A stretch of DNA of 64,000 nt from Leptospira saintgironsiae (GTDB lineage Bacteria; Spirochaetota; Leptospiria; Leptospirales; Leptospiraceae): positions 62,001-126,000 of the forward strand of contig NZ_NPDR01000007.1 in the NCBI RefSeq assembly GCF_002811765.1. The letters are read 5' to 3'. The position numbers were made by a program, and so were the translations under genes. Shown here piece after piece: positions 17,428 to 27,326 of this stretch. The notes under the pieces are model-generated. The model was not told the origin of the DNA, did no database searches, and was given only the letters and a program-made list of their open reading frames with translations. Position 1 is the first letter of the stretch, and every line of letters begins with the position of its first letter.

Positions 17428-17442
17428 TCAGACAGAGTCTGA
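17428..17442. promoter_or_regulatory. Dyad upstream of the PA-like gene
   Basis: TCAGAC and GTCTGA flank a 3-base centre, about 70 bases before the proposed ATG of the PA-like gene. Possible operator; on the plus strand it is followed by six Ts, so it could alternatively be part of a terminator-like structure. Confidence 0.35.
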
Positions 17443-18060
17443 CTTTTTTGACTGAGTTAAAAATTTTACTCACAGTTTTGCCTGATTCGTCTCCGAATCA
17501 AAACATAACTTGGCGTTTGAATGGACGTTCCAAAAAAGTTCCCATTTTTGTCCAATTTTTTGCAGCGAAATGAAAAAAAATTTAGGAAACGTTCAGAAAA
17601 CAGGCAGTTAACATTACGAAATGAAACTAACAGAAAAAATTCTGGGAACTTTTTCTCTCAGTTGGGATAACGCAAGTCAATAAGCGCATATCCCATAACG
17701 GATAGTTCATAATATCCTAATATGGGATACTTTGCGTTGAGCTTTCTATAAATTATTTAATATTTTAAGTTTTCATAATATTAAAATTAAAAAATATAAA
17801 CTATTTATTTATAAAATGTTTGATCTGATCACAAACAGCTCAAGGAATAAAATCGTAGAGTGTGCTTTTCTCTCCAATCTCGATCGAAGAGAAAAAATTT
17901 TATCAAATCTTCAGATTCCAAGTCGGACTTATCCCATATTGAATACTACTACCTCATTTTGGGTAAGGGCAGTTTCTCTATAATTCATTAACTAATTTAT
18001 ATGTACTCATAATTAAATTAATGATTCTACAAAAGATCGTCCGGGGAAATTTTCACTCAA

Positions 18061-18088
18061 CTATATATTATATATTTATAATATATAG
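18061..18088. repeat. Perfect A+T-rich inverted repeat
   Basis: CTATATATTATA and TATAATATATAG are perfect 12-bp complements with a 4-nt TATT centre. It lies ~290 bases before the reductase start. It could be a regulator site, a cruciform or an A+T-rich promoter element. Confidence 0.5.
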
Positions 18089-18377
18089 TTTCGGATCGTG
18101 CACGACTTACTCCAATCCTCATCGAAAAATGAGACATATCCACCTTCCTCAACAAACCTAAAGCTAAACCTTTATCCCCCCTGCATCTTGCGAACAAATG
18201 TTCAACAAAAACGAACACTGTTTCAGACACTCATATTCTTATGAATTATCCTTGTCGGGAATCCACATATAATCCATCTTTTACCAGAACAATCGTTCTA
18301 CTTCAAACGGATCGAATTCTATCTGTACGATCCGAAAGTTCAAAAATTCATTATCTGAGGACATAAGAGGGTTCCAA

Positions 18378-19145
18378 ATGGCAAAACAATTCGAAGGTAA
18401 AGTTGCATTAGTTACGGGAGCTGCATCTCCCAGAGGTTTAGGCCGCGCTATCGCTAACACCATAGCAAGAGATGGTGGGGATGTAGTTGTAGTAGACTTA
18501 AATAAGGAACATATCGAGCAAGCAGCTGCTGAAATTGCAAAAGAATTCGGCGTTAAAACATTAGGTATTCCGGTAAATGTTACTAAACCTGAAGATTGCG
18601 ACGCTGCTATTAATACTGTTAAAGAGAAATTCGGTAAACTGGACTTCTTAGTAAACAACGCAGGAGTTCTGAAAGATAATCTTTTTATCAGAATGAGCGA
18701 GCAAGAGTATGATTTCGTAATGGATGTGAATGCGAAAGGTGTGTTCTTAATGACCAAGTATGCTTCTAAACTTCTTTTAAAAGCTCCTTCCGGTAGAATT
18801 GTAAACATCTCTTCTCTTTCTGGTCTTTCCGGTCAACCTGGACAAGCGAACTATTCTTCTTCTAAAGCTGCAGTGATCGCTCTTACTAAAGTTGCTGCAA
18901 GAGAATTTTCCGGCAGAAACGTTTTAGTAAATGCGGTTTGTCCTGGTTATGTGCAAACAGACATGACTGCTTCTCTTCCTGAAGAAGTTCAGAAAAAACT
19001 TACCGATCCTATGTTCATTCCTTTAAAAAGACCAGGAACTCAACAAGAGATTGCTAACGCTGTAGAATTCTTCCTTTCTGATAAAGCATCTTATATCACT
19101 GGTGTTTTCTTGAGAGTAGACGGCGGCGCCGGTATAGGAATGTAA
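18378..19145 (+). CDS. Short-chain dehydrogenase, 3-oxoacyl-(ACP/CoA) reductase type
   Basis: A 255-residue FabG-like SDR. It has the cofactor motif [10 protein letters not shown], the NNAG structural motif (VNNAGVLKD), the catalytic Ser in NISSLSG, and YSSSK providing Tyr and Lys. The C-terminal GGAGIGM is typical. It would reduce a 3-oxoacyl thioester with NAD(P)H, or oxidise the 3-hydroxy form. The gene starts a three-gene operon: the thiolase follows after 10 bases and the zinc-ribbon protein overlaps that. This context favours acyl-CoA chain metabolism over the main fatty-acid synthesis reductase. The exact substrate is unknown, so I give no symbol. Confidence 0.85.
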   Translation: MAKQFEGKVALVTGAASPRGLGRAIANTIARDGGDVVVVDLNKEHIEQAAAEIAKEFGVKTLGIPVNVTKPEDCDAAINTVKEKFGKLDFLVNNAGVLKDNLFIRMSEQEYDFVMDVNAKGVFLMTKYASKLLLKAPSGRIVNISSLSGLSGQPGQANYSSSKAAVIALTKVAAREFSGRNVLVNAVCPGYVQTDMTASLPEEVQKKLTDPMFIPLKRPGTQQEIANAVEFFLSDKASYITGVFLRVDGGAGIGM

Positions 19146-19155
19146 GGAGCAGTTC

Positions 19156-20319
19156 ATGAGAGAAGTAGCAATCATCGGGGCCTATGAAACGGTCCACGGT
19201 AATCATAAAGACAGAACTCTTCGTGATCTAGTCACCGAAGCAGGTAACGGAGCTATCAAAGATTCTGGCATAGACAGAAAGGAAATCCAAGCTGTTTATG
19301 TAGGAAACTATGCTGGCAATGAATTTAACGCTCAGAACACAATGGGCTCTTATGCGGCCAACTTACTTGGATTAGGTGATCGTCCTGCGATTCGCACCGA
19401 AGGAGCCTGTGCTTCCGGCGGGATCGCAATGAGACAAGGTGTCCTTGCTGTTGCATCCGGCTTATACGATACAGTTTTAGTTCTGGGTGTAGAAAAAATG
19501 AACGGTTTAGATCCTGAAACTACGATGGAAATCGTAGCGAGAGGACAAGACCAAGACGTAGAAGGCGGATATTGTATTTCGGGCCCTTCTGGTTTTGCAC
19601 TAAACGCGATCCGCCATATGCATGAATTCGGAACAACTAAAGAAATGTTAGCAACTGTTGCTGAAAAAAACTATTTCCATGGTAGCCTAAATCCATTTGC
19701 TCATAAACAAAAAGAGATCTCTTTCAATAATATTATGAGAGCAAGAATGGTCACTACTCCATTCGGTTTTCATGATGTTTCTTTGGTTACGGATGCTTCT
19801 GCGGCAGTTGTGATCACTACCAAAGAAAAAGCAAAATCCGTTCGTAAGGACTATATTGTTGTAAAAGGTTCAGGAATCGGCGGAGACTACTTCAACGTGG
19901 CTCTTAAAAAAGATTCTGTTAGTTTCCCAGCATCTGTCCAAGCTGCTACTGAGGCTTTTAAAATGGCAGGTGTAGAAAGAAAGGACATCGACGTTTTAGA
20001 ATGCCATGACTGTTTCACCATCACTGAGATCATCAATATAGAAGATCTTGGATTTGTCGAAAAAGGAAAAGGCGGCCAATTCACTAAAGACGGTCATACT
20101 AGATTGGGCGGAAAACTCCCTGTAAACACCTCAGGTGGCTTAAAAGCAAAAGGTCACCCGGTTGGTGCTACCGGTGTTGGCCAAGTTGTGGAGATGACTT
20201 TCCAACTCAGAGAACAATCTGAAAAACGACAAGTTGCGAATGCTCGCACTGCTTTAACTCATGTTTTAGGCGGGCCAGGTGCAGTTAGTATAGTGCATAT
20301 TCTGCAAAGGGGGGAATAA
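19156..20319 (+). CDS. Thiolase (SCP-x / acetyl-CoA acyltransferase type)
   Basis: A 387-residue thiolase-fold enzyme. The nucleophilic cysteine lies in TEGACASGG and the catalytic histidine in GHPVGATG, near residue 335. The central ECHDCFTITEI segment is typical of the SCP-x-like thiolases that pair with a DUF35 protein rather than of classical FadA. It would cleave or form 3-ketoacyl-CoA. It has GGAG seven bases before the ATG, and its last base is shared with the next start codon (TAATG), so the thiolase and zinc-ribbon protein are translationally coupled and probably form a complex. Confidence 0.85.
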   Translation: MREVAIIGAYETVHGNHKDRTLRDLVTEAGNGAIKDSGIDRKEIQAVYVGNYAGNEFNAQNTMGSYAANLLGLGDRPAIRTEGACASGGIAMRQGVLAVASGLYDTVLVLGVEKMNGLDPETTMEIVARGQDQDVEGGYCISGPSGFALNAIRHMHEFGTTKEMLATVAEKNYFHGSLNPFAHKQKEISFNNIMRARMVTTPFGFHDVSLVTDASAAVVITTKEKAKSVRKDYIVVKGSGIGGDYFNVALKKDSVSFPASVQAATEAFKMAGVERKDIDVLECHDCFTITEIINIEDLGFVEKGKGGQFTKDGHTRLGGKLPVNTSGGLKAKGHPVGATGVGQVVEMTFQLREQSEKRQVANARTALTHVLGGPGAVSIVHILQRGE

Positions 20320-20678
20320 TGGCGGAGATTATGGAAGCTCATTCTTTAACCGGAAAAAAATGCAAATCTTGCGGATTCGAAGCTACTGATCCCGTTGTTT
20401 CTTGCACAAGCTGTGGATCGGAAGATGTGGAAGTTAAAACTTTTTCAGGAAAAGGAAAAGTTTATACTTACACTGTGGTTCATGTAGGCTTCGGACATTT
20501 AGCACCAAGAGCGCCTTACGTTCTTGCAGTTGTCGAGTTAGAAGAAGGTGCAAAAACCATGAGTATTATCGAAGGAGAATACCAAGGTAAACCGGTCACA
20601 GAATCTATCGCGATCGATATGCCTGTTCTTTTCGATAGAACGGAAACTTCTACGGGATTTATTTTTAAACCCGCTTGA
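20319..20678 (+). CDS. Zinc-ribbon OB-fold protein (DUF35), thiolase partner
   Basis: A 119-residue DUF35 protein: an N-terminal rubredoxin-like zinc ribbon (CKSCGF, then CTSCGS) and a C-terminal OB-fold (GKGKVYTYTVVHVG, PYVLAVVELEEG). Family members bind acyl-CoA next to SCP-x-like thiolases, and in archaea the equivalent protein bridges thiolase and HMG-CoA synthase. All four cysteines are present. It ends the operon and is followed by a strong terminator. Confidence 0.85.
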   Translation: MAEIMEAHSLTGKKCKSCGFEATDPVVSCTSCGSEDVEVKTFSGKGKVYTYTVVHVGFGHLAPRAPYVLAVVELEEGAKTMSIIEGEYQGKPVTESIAIDMPVLFDRTETSTGFIFKPA

Positions 20679-20688
20679 TCTAAAAAGG

Positions 20689-20720
20689 AAGCGGGGTGGG
20701 ACTTACCCCGCTTTTGTTTT
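20689..20720 (+). terminator. Rho-independent terminator of the thiolase operon
   Basis: AAGCGGGGT (20689-20697) pairs perfectly with ACCCCGCTT (20705-20713) across a 7-nt loop, and is followed by TTGTTTT. It lies 11 bases after the zinc-ribbon stop codon. Confidence 0.85.
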
Positions 20721-20929
20721 ACAAAAAACCAATAAGTCCGATTCTTTTCCATTCTTAGAAATCGATATTAAGAATCATCTCCAGATGCTTTGACAAAAGT
20801 CAATTTTCGGATCCTTCTCCATATTGCCCGAAATTCTTTGCGAATTCCGCGCCGACAATACCGTGACAAAAAGTTCTATGCTTTCTCTTTCTAAAAAAGA
20901 AACTTGGAACCAATATAAAGGAGTAATCC

Positions 20930-21343
20930 ATGAAGACTCGGGCAATCCTGATTTCCCTTTTTGTTTCCATTCTCTCCCTCACCTCCCTATTGAACTGCGG
21001 AGATAAAGAAAAGCCGAAAGAAGAAGCTGCACCTGTAGCAAGCGCAGCAACTTTAAGTCCTGAAATAGAAGAAGGTAAAAAACTTTTTCTCGAAAACGGA
21101 TGTAACGCATGTCACGGAGATACCGGTGCTGGTGACGGAGCAGCTGCAGCTAGCTTAAATCCAAAACCAAGAAATTACAAAGCTCCTGCTAGCGACTGGA
21201 AAAATGGTCCTACAGAAGCAGGAATTCTGAAAACTTTGAATAACGGAATTCCAAGCAACCCTGTAATGACTTCTTACAAGTTTTTAGGCGACGAAAAACT
21301 TAAAAAGATTTCTAAGTACGTAATCTACTTAAATCAAAATTAA
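20930..21343 (+). CDS. Cytochrome c-type lipoprotein
   Basis: A 137-residue lipoprotein with one class I cytochrome c domain. The signal peptide ends at SLLNC (Cys 23), followed by a charged, Ala-rich linker (DKEKPKEEAAPVAS). The haem site is CNACHG near residue 59, and a Met in NPVMTSYKFLG is the likely distal ligand. The YVIYLN C-terminal helix fits the fold. It would shuttle electrons in the periplasm. AAGGAG lies before the ATG. It stands alone, 36 bases before a short zinc-ribbon frame. Its redox partner is not in the window. Confidence 0.85.
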   Translation: MKTRAILISLFVSILSLTSLLNCGDKEKPKEEAAPVASAATLSPEIEEGKKLFLENGCNACHGDTGAGDGAAAASLNPKPRNYKAPASDWKNGPTEAGILKTLNNGIPSNPVMTSYKFLGDEKLKKISKYVIYLNQN

Positions 21344-21378
21344 TTCCAATTCCTCGGGAGTCCGAAAGGACTCCTATC

Positions 21379-21648
21379 TTGATTTTTTCCCACTTTTCTT
21401 CTGGAAGTTTTCCACCCACATTTCAAGCTAGCTTTGTGAGCCAATCCTCTTCTTTACCACATTGCGACAGTTGCGGAACGGACAGAAAATCCCCTCTTTC
21501 CAGAGAAGTGAAAACTTACGGTAATTGGGCCTGGTTTTTGATCCTTTTCGGGATTTCTTCAAAACCTACTACTGTTTCTTTTCAATGTTCCCAATGCGGT
21601 CAGATTTTCGACAGACTTTCCCCGGAGGAGCTAGAGCACTACGTTTAA
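21379..21648 (+). CDS. Small zinc-ribbon protein, hypothetical
   Basis: An 89-residue protein with two CxxC knuckles, HCDSCGT near residue 29 and FQCSQCGQ near 69, separated by a hydrophobic NWAWFLILFGI segment. The two knuckles probably bind one zinc. The start is a TTG with AAGGA ~10 bases upstream; no ATG fits. It follows the cytochrome gene by 36 bases. The Cys pattern supports a real gene, but the family is not recognised. Confidence 0.5.
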   Translation: MIFSHFSSGSFPPTFQASFVSQSSSLPHCDSCGTDRKSPLSREVKTYGNWAWFLILFGISSKPTTVSFQCSQCGQIFDRLSPEELEHYV

Positions 21649-21736
21649 CGGATTACTCCCAGTAGGCGGTCGGTTTTCCCAGGAAACGGGATTGACTGTC
21701 TTCGAGAGGAAAGGTCTTTTGTGCTAAATAAGGCAG

Positions 21737-22075
21737 ATGTCTGACGAATTCAAAATAAACGTGGATCTTGAACCTAATGTTCCGGTGATCCATATCTCTG
21801 GGGAAATTACCTCTGAGGCGGATGACGAAATTTTAGGGAAATACCAGTCCATACCTGAGCAACGTAGGACCAGGGTGATTTTGAATTTCCACGGAACGTC
21901 TTACATCAATTCGGCGGGACTTGCAACATTGATCAGTTTGATCACCAAAGCAAGTGAATCTTCTTCCAAAATTGAATTTGCAGGTCTAAACGATCATTTC
22001 AGAAAAGTAATGGATATCGTCGGCCTTACGGATTTCGTTTTAATCCATAACACTCTGCAAGAAGCTCTTAGTTAA
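21737..22075 (+). CDS. STAS-domain anti-sigma factor antagonist
   Basis: A 112-residue single STAS domain of the SpoIIAA/RsbV type. The phosphorylatable serine sits in YINSAGLA (Ser ~59) with the usual neighbouring Gly-Leu. Such proteins release a sigma factor by binding its anti-sigma kinase when unphosphorylated. No kinase or sigma gene lies alongside, so the partner must be elsewhere. Its stop overlaps the convergent kdsB stop by 4 bases. Confidence 0.85.
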   Translation: MSDEFKINVDLEPNVPVIHISGEITSEADDEILGKYQSIPEQRRTRVILNFHGTSYINSAGLATLISLITKASESSSKIEFAGLNDHFRKVMDIVGLTDFVLIHNTLQEALS

Positions 22076-22815
22076 GGGATCAGTCCCTTCTTCTTAAAAT
22101 CTTCCACTACTAGTTCCAGATCTTCGGGTGTGTCTACGCTCAATGCTGCGCGACTTGCTATATACACTCCGATAGAATGCCCCGCTTCCATGGCTCTTAA
22201 TTGTTCAAGCGATTCAGATTCTTCGAGCGCGCTTGGAGGAAGATCCGGATATCCAAGTAAGAAGTCTCTATCGTATCCGTAGATCCCCAAATGTCTATAA
22301 GCAGGAACTGTTTTTTTAAATTGGCTAGGGATTGCTGAACGGGAGAAGTAGAGCGCTTTTCCGTTTTTATCCAAGACTACTTTGACCCTGTTTGGATCCT
22401 GGATCTCATTTTCTTCTAAACGAACTGCTGCGGTGCTCATTGCCCAATCTGGTCTTTCCAGTTTGAGTTTTGCGACTCCGTCTATAAGTTCAGATTCTAT
22501 TCCAGGTTCGTCACCTTGGATATTGATTATAATTCCTGAGTCAGGATATTTGAGTGCAACTTCTCTGATCCTATCAGTCCCAGAAGGATGATCCGGAGAA
22601 GTCATTACCGCCTTACCACCATTATCCGAAACAATCTGTAAGATCCTTTCGTCGTCAGTGGCAACTACTACATCATGTAGAAGAGAAGACTTTAGAGAAT
22701 TCTTATATGTCCAGGCGATCATAGGAAGATCCCCGATCTTGGCCAATGGTTTGCCAGGAAATCGGGAACTTCCATATCTTGCGGGTATGACCCCAAGGAT
22801 TTTCGGTTTTGTCAT
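22072..22815 (-). CDS. kdsB: 3-deoxy-manno-octulosonate cytidylyltransferase
   Basis: A 247-residue CMP-Kdo synthetase. It opens with IPARYGSSRFPGKPLAKIG, the nucleotide-binding signature, and contains QGDEPGIESELID and YGYDRDFL. It activates Kdo with CTP for lipid A-Kdo assembly in the outer membrane. Length is normal. The start codon shares a base with the fliL stop (TAATG), so it is translated as the last gene of the flagellar motor operon, an unexpected cargo for that operon. Confidence 0.93.
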   Translation of the reverse strand: MTKPKILGVIPARYGSSRFPGKPLAKIGDLPMIAWTYKNSLKSSLLHDVVVATDDERILQIVSDNGGKAVMTSPDHPSGTDRIREVALKYPDSGIIINIQGDEPGIESELIDGVAKLKLERPDWAMSTAAVRLEENEIQDPNRVKVVLDKNGKALYFSRSAIPSQFKKTVPAYRHLGIYGYDRDFLLGYPDLPPSALEESESLEQLRAMEAGHSIGVYIASRAALSVDTPEDLELVVEDFKKKGLIP

Positions 22816-23339
22816 TAGTTGACGATAAATTCTGTGAAGTAAACTTCTTGGATCTTTCCGTCGGAGAGAATATGATTGATCTGAGCTTTGATCTCTTCTC
22901 TCAAATCTAACTGATCTTCTACGTCGATCAAATCGTCCTTGGTTTTTCTTCCTATGATTAGGTTCACCAAGTCTCTCATCTGAGCGATCCTTTCCGCAAG
23001 TTCCGCAGTGATCTTAGCATCGTCTCTTGCAACTCCGAAAGATAATTTCATCTTCACGAAGTGAGTTTCACCTTTATCCGCAGTATTGATCCTGAACTCT
23101 TCCTGAAATTGGAAGGTCATGAGTGGCGGAGGCGGTTTTACTAAGGCTACGTTTTTCATTTCACGGAAGGTACTAGTCGCGGCCTGTTTCGCAACAAACA
23201 TGGAAACAAGTACAACTATGATAATTCCGAATACAGCACCGGCAATATAGATCAGCCATTTGATGAGCGGAGACGAGCCGGCGCCGGCATCCGCCGCGGG
23301 TAAACCGCCTTCTTCCTCGTCTATTTCGGGATCGCCCAT
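22815..23339 (-). CDS. fliL: Flagellar basal-body protein FliL
   Basis: A 174-residue FliL. A short acidic N-terminus precedes one transmembrane helix (~27-48, IKWLIYIAGAVFGIIIVVLVSMFV). A periplasmic SPFH-like domain follows with FRINTADKGETHFVKMKLSF and ends in the typical VYFTEFIVN. FliL surrounds the stator units and supports torque. It follows motB by 21 bases. In many bacteria fliM comes next; here kdsB does. Confidence 0.9.
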   Translation of the reverse strand: MGDPEIDEEEGGLPAADAGAGSSPLIKWLIYIAGAVFGIIIVVLVSMFVAKQAATSTFREMKNVALVKPPPPLMTFQFQEEFRINTADKGETHFVKMKLSFGVARDDAKITAELAERIAQMRDLVNLIIGRKTKDDLIDVEDQLDLREEIKAQINHILSDGKIQEVYFTEFIVN

Positions 23340-23360
23340 GGGTATTCTCCTTTTACTCTA

Positions 23361-24188
23361 CTATAATCCACTTTCGGTGGAAGTTTCTGAACCTGGTACA
23401 CGACTTTTTGGTAAGCCGAAATTGGATTCGTAGTCGCTTCGTTTGGTGGATTTTTCCGTTAAAATTACGATATCAATTCTTCTATTGAATGCTTTTGATT
23501 CTGGAGTTCCAAGGTTCTCCACTAGAAGCGGTCTATAAGATCCGAAACTCACAGCCTGGAACCAACTTGGATCCAATTTTCCAACTCCAACTATATAATC
23601 AGTAGAGTTGATCGCCCTTGCTCCAGCAAGATCCCAGTTGTTTAAGTAAGTTCTTTCTTCCCTGCTAGGATTTGCACCGGGCAGTACTGCATCAGCGTCG
23701 CAGTGACCTTCTACCCTTACAAATCTTTCGAGTCCCTTAATGAGTCCGCTGGCTTTTTTGAGTGTACCTTTTATTGGTTCTTGTAAAATTGCAGAGCCAG
23801 GATTAAAATAATCAGCTCCTACTAAGCTGATCACAAGACCTCTTTCGTCTTCAGTTACTCTTACTTTCCCTGCTTCTATCTCAGGTTTGAATAATTCCGT
23901 AGCGGTCTTTTTGGATTTAGAAAGTGCCTTTCCAGTAGTCATGGAAGGAAGACTTTCTATATTCATTCCCATCTCTTCCAATTTTCCTTTGGAAAGAGTT
24001 TGTCCACCGTCAAAAAATCCAGTGGTTGTTTTGAACGCGGATAGAATGATCTGCATCTCTATCGCGTTTGTTTTACCTGTACGGTATAACATAATGAAGA
24101 AGCAAAGAAGAAGTGTAACCATGTCTCCATAAGTAAGCATGTACTCTGGAATATTTTGGATACACTCTGGACATTTCTGTTTTGCCAT
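23361..24188 (-). CDS. motB: Flagellar motor stator protein MotB
   Basis: A 275-residue MotB. The short N-terminus (CPECIQNIPEYMLTYGD) leads into the single helix carrying the proton-binding Asp 22 in YGDMVTLLLCFFIML. A linker follows, then an OmpA-like peptidoglycan-binding domain (VRVEGHCDAD, NNWDLAGARAINSTDYIV, FNRRIDIVIL). It anchors the stator to the cell wall and carries protons with MotA. It lies 21 bases after motA. All key residues are present. Confidence 0.93.
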   Translation of the reverse strand: MAKQKCPECIQNIPEYMLTYGDMVTLLLCFFIMLYRTGKTNAIEMQIILSAFKTTTGFFDGGQTLSKGKLEEMGMNIESLPSMTTGKALSKSKKTATELFKPEIEAGKVRVTEDERGLVISLVGADYFNPGSAILQEPIKGTLKKASGLIKGLERFVRVEGHCDADAVLPGANPSREERTYLNNWDLAGARAINSTDYIVGVGKLDPSWFQAVSFGSYRPLLVENLGTPESKAFNRRIDIVILTEKSTKRSDYESNFGLPKSRVPGSETSTESGL

Positions 24189-24209
24189 ATTCTTCTTCCG
24201 AAATAAATC

Positions 24210-24992
<783 letters not shown>

Positions 24993-24998
24993 TGTAGT

Positions 24999-25223
24999 TT
25001 AATCTGCCCTCTTAAATTGATCCGGCGCGGAACCCAAAGGAAACACCAGCACTCGTTTTTTGAACTCCAAAATTTTTTCGATCACGTCGGGTATACTTTC
25101 CTGGACCACATATTTTCTATCATTAGACAAAGTGATCGTTGTATCCGGATTTGCCTCGATACATTCAATATGAGAGGCGTTTAGAACGAATTCATTTCCT
25201 TTTAATCTATGCAAAGTAATCAT
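24999..25223 (-). CDS. flbD: Flagellar protein FlbD
   Basis: A 74-residue FlbD-family protein: MITLHRLKGNEFVLNASHIECIEANPDTTITL, with the VQESIPDVIEKILEFKKRV core. It is a small cytoplasmic protein found before motA in spirochaetes and Bacillus-type flagellar operons, with an unclear role. Its start overlaps the glycosyltransferase stop by 4 bases. Confidence 0.9.
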   Translation of the reverse strand: MITLHRLKGNEFVLNASHIECIEANPDTTITLSNDRKYVVQESIPDVIEKILEFKKRVLVFPLGSAPDQFKRAD

Positions 25224-26323
25224 ACGCCCCTCCTTTTTCCAGAGTTCTTGTTTATAGTCTCGACCGTCTTTTGGATTTGGATGATGAATTTTTCCTCTGT
25301 AAAACGGTTTACCGAGGCCTGAAAGTCCTTAGATTTCCATTCTTTTCGGTCGGATTCCTGCAAGGCAGAGTTCAATGCCTCCACTGTTTGTTCTTTGAAG
25401 AATAGGCCAGTCTTTCCTGAGACCACAGTCTCCAAGGCCCCACCTTTCGCATAAGCCAGAACAGGAGTACAATACCCCTGAGCCTCGACAGGTGCGATCC
25501 CGAAATCTTCCATCCCTGGAAAAATGAATGTCTTTGCTTTGGCCATATACTCTTGCACTTCATTTCTTGGCCTATGAGGTAGGATCTCCACATTTGGAGG
25601 AAGGTCTTTTATAAGTTTCTTATATTCTTGTCCGCTTCCTAAAATTTTAAGAGGTCTTCCATTCTTTCGATAAGCTTCTATTGCTAAGTCGATCCTTTTA
25701 TAAGGAGCAAATGCGGACACGATCAGATCGAAGTTTTCCTTCTTCCCTGCTTTAACCTTAAAACCTTCAGGCAAACATGGAGGATAAACTACCTTGGAGT
25801 CTCTTCTGTAAAACTTTTGGATGCGTCTAGAAACAAACTCAGAGTTACATAAGAATGAATCCACTCTATTAGAAGAAACCGAATCCCAGGTACGAAGATA
25901 ATTGGAAACAAACTCGAAAGCGAAAAATTTAAGTCCCTGTCTCGCAGGAAAATAATCATAATACAGATCCCAAACATATCTCATGGGAGAATGTACATAG
26001 CTAATATGGATCGCGTCAGGATCAGGGATTATACCTTTTGCAACACAATGTGAAGAAGATACTATCAGATCATATCCTCTTAAATCTAAGGACTCTATCG
26101 CAGTTGGAAATAAAGGAAGATACCAACGATACTTTGATTTGAAAGGAAGCCTATCAGTGAACGCGGTTACGATCTTTCTATTTTCTATTCTTTCGTTTAA
26201 TTTCCCTTTTTCGTAAAAAAGGGTAAATAGATCTGCATCTGGAAATACCTTTAGGATAGAATCGAGTACGATCTCTCCTCCTCTCATTCCATTCAGCCAA
26301 TCATGGATCACTGCGACTTTCAT
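25220..26323 (-). CDS. GT4-family glycosyltransferase
   Basis: A 367-residue glycosyltransferase with the GT-B fold. The N-terminus has IHDWLNGMRGGE, the glycine-rich acceptor loop. The C-terminal half has FAPYKRIDLAIEAYR, GSGQEYKKL and the GT4 motif FPGMEDFGIAPVEAQGYCTPVLAYAKGG (read as EDFG...E). It probably transfers a sugar from a nucleotide donor to a cell-envelope acceptor. It heads the flagellar operon by a 4-base overlap, which may be chance or may link glycosylation to the flagellum. Substrate not predictable. Confidence 0.85.
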   Translation of the reverse strand: MKVAVIHDWLNGMRGGEIVLDSILKVFPDADLFTLFYEKGKLNERIENRKIVTAFTDRLPFKSKYRWYLPLFPTAIESLDLRGYDLIVSSSHCVAKGIIPDPDAIHISYVHSPMRYVWDLYYDYFPARQGLKFFAFEFVSNYLRTWDSVSSNRVDSFLCNSEFVSRRIQKFYRRDSKVVYPPCLPEGFKVKAGKKENFDLIVSAFAPYKRIDLAIEAYRKNGRPLKILGSGQEYKKLIKDLPPNVEILPHRPRNEVQEYMAKAKTFIFPGMEDFGIAPVEAQGYCTPVLAYAKGGALETVVSGKTGLFFKEQTVEALNSALQESDRKEWKSKDFQASVNRFTEEKFIIQIQKTVETINKNSGKRRGV

Positions 26324-26386
26324 AGATACTAGGATCGGCAGGGTAGCTTAGTTTGTCCCCGCCTTTTCGAAGAGACCATTAACGAG

Positions 26387-27190
26387 TTATAGCTTGTTCA
26401 GATAGAAATCGCTGGAAATTCCACCAATGATGGTGGTCCTACGATACAAATTGATGGAGAAAGGAATAGGAGCACTTCTTTCAATCTTACGGTACCCTTC
26501 GACGTATCTTCTAGCATCGTCCCCTAAAATTCTCATATCAGTCAATGTCTCGGCCAGATTATCGTAGGTATCCGGATCATTAATAAACCTTGGAACTGAT
26601 CCGTTGCTACTTTTGAGTTTGTAAGATATCTCTTCGAAATTTGCAAACATCAAGGTGATATCCTGTTTATTTTCTCGGATCACACCTGTGGATGCTGCAA
26701 AGAAGTCATCATAGTATCTAGCAGAAGGAGCAAAATCAGGTCGGAAATCTTCTTCTTCCTTGTATGTTGGTCGGAAGAATGTTTGTTTGGAATCTTCTTC
26801 TGCGTTTCCTGGATTGATATCTATAGTTCTTCCGGCAAGAACTGTTGCAGTCCTAAAACTGATATCATAGTTTGAATATAATGTGATAGGCTCAGCAAGA
26901 CGGATTGTGATCTCCACTGCCTTGGTCCTGTTCTTGTCCAAAAATCTTTTGTCTGGAACTTCTTCTATCCCAACCACATCTACATCTCGAACGATTCCCC
27001 TCTCCAATCCTAAAATGCTGACCGGAGTTCCAGGGCGAATTCCTTGCGACTTAGGATAATAAATTTTTAAAGTATAAGGATAATCTTCTTCTGAACCAGA
27101 TCGTTCGATCACTGATTGGTATAAGAGTACGAAAAAAGCACAAAAGAAAACGAAACCTAGGTGAATGGGAGAAGGGATCGGAAATTTCAT
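26387..27190 (-). CDS. MCE-domain (MlaD-type) lipid transport protein
   Basis: A 267-residue protein with one N-terminal transmembrane helix ([18 protein letters not shown]) and one MCE domain ([39 protein letters not shown]). MCE proteins form hexameric rings that carry phospholipids across the periplasm. No permease or ATPase gene is adjacent, and the C-terminal ~120 residues are of unclear fold. It diverges from ftsQ across 136 bases. Confidence 0.8.
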   Translation of the reverse strand: MKFPIPSPIHLGFVFFCAFFVLLYQSVIERSGSEEDYPYTLKIYYPKSQGIRPGTPVSILGLERGIVRDVDVVGIEEVPDKRFLDKNRTKAVEITIRLAEPITLYSNYDISFRTATVLAGRTIDINPGNAEEDSKQTFFRPTYKEEEDFRPDFAPSARYYDDFFAASTGVIRENKQDITLMFANFEEISYKLKSSNGSVPRFINDPDTYDNLAETLTDMRILGDDARRYVEGYRKIERSAPIPFSINLYRRTTIIGGISSDFYLNKL

Positions 27191-27326
27191 ACTTTCTTCT
27201 ATTAGAAACTTCGGCTTTGGATTCGGATCAACTAAATCCCATTAAATCAAAAATAGATGGGCGAAATTTCAGAGAATTTCCCGATAATTCTAAGGGAAAG
27301 GAAGAAAAAACCCTCTCAAAACGCCT

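Larger units (their letters stand above)
17409..18377. promoter_or_regulatory. A+T-rich divergent control region
   Basis: Nearly 1 kb without a credible gene between the divergent toxin operon and the reductase operon. It contains TATCCCATA at 17691-17699 and its inverse TATGGGATA at 17721-17729, spaced 30 bp centre to centre, plus a third copy TATCCCATATT at 17930-17940. A TCAGAC-aga-GTCTGA dyad lies at 17428-17442 close to the toxin start, and an A+T palindrome at 18061-18088. These look like regulator sites, but no regulator gene adjoins. Specific -35/-10 elements were not resolved. Confidence 0.5.

Noticed and set aside
17023..17442. 139-codon plus-strand frame over the PA-like gene start
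   Set aside because: Antisense to the well-supported lipoprotein signal and calcium-loop coding region.
18281..18808. 175-codon minus-strand frame over the SDR gene
   Set aside because: Complement of a clear reductase; Ser/Thr-rich shadow composition.
22072..22075. Overlap of the STAS and kdsB stop codons as a regulatory device
   Set aside because: Four-base convergent overlaps are common in compact genomes.
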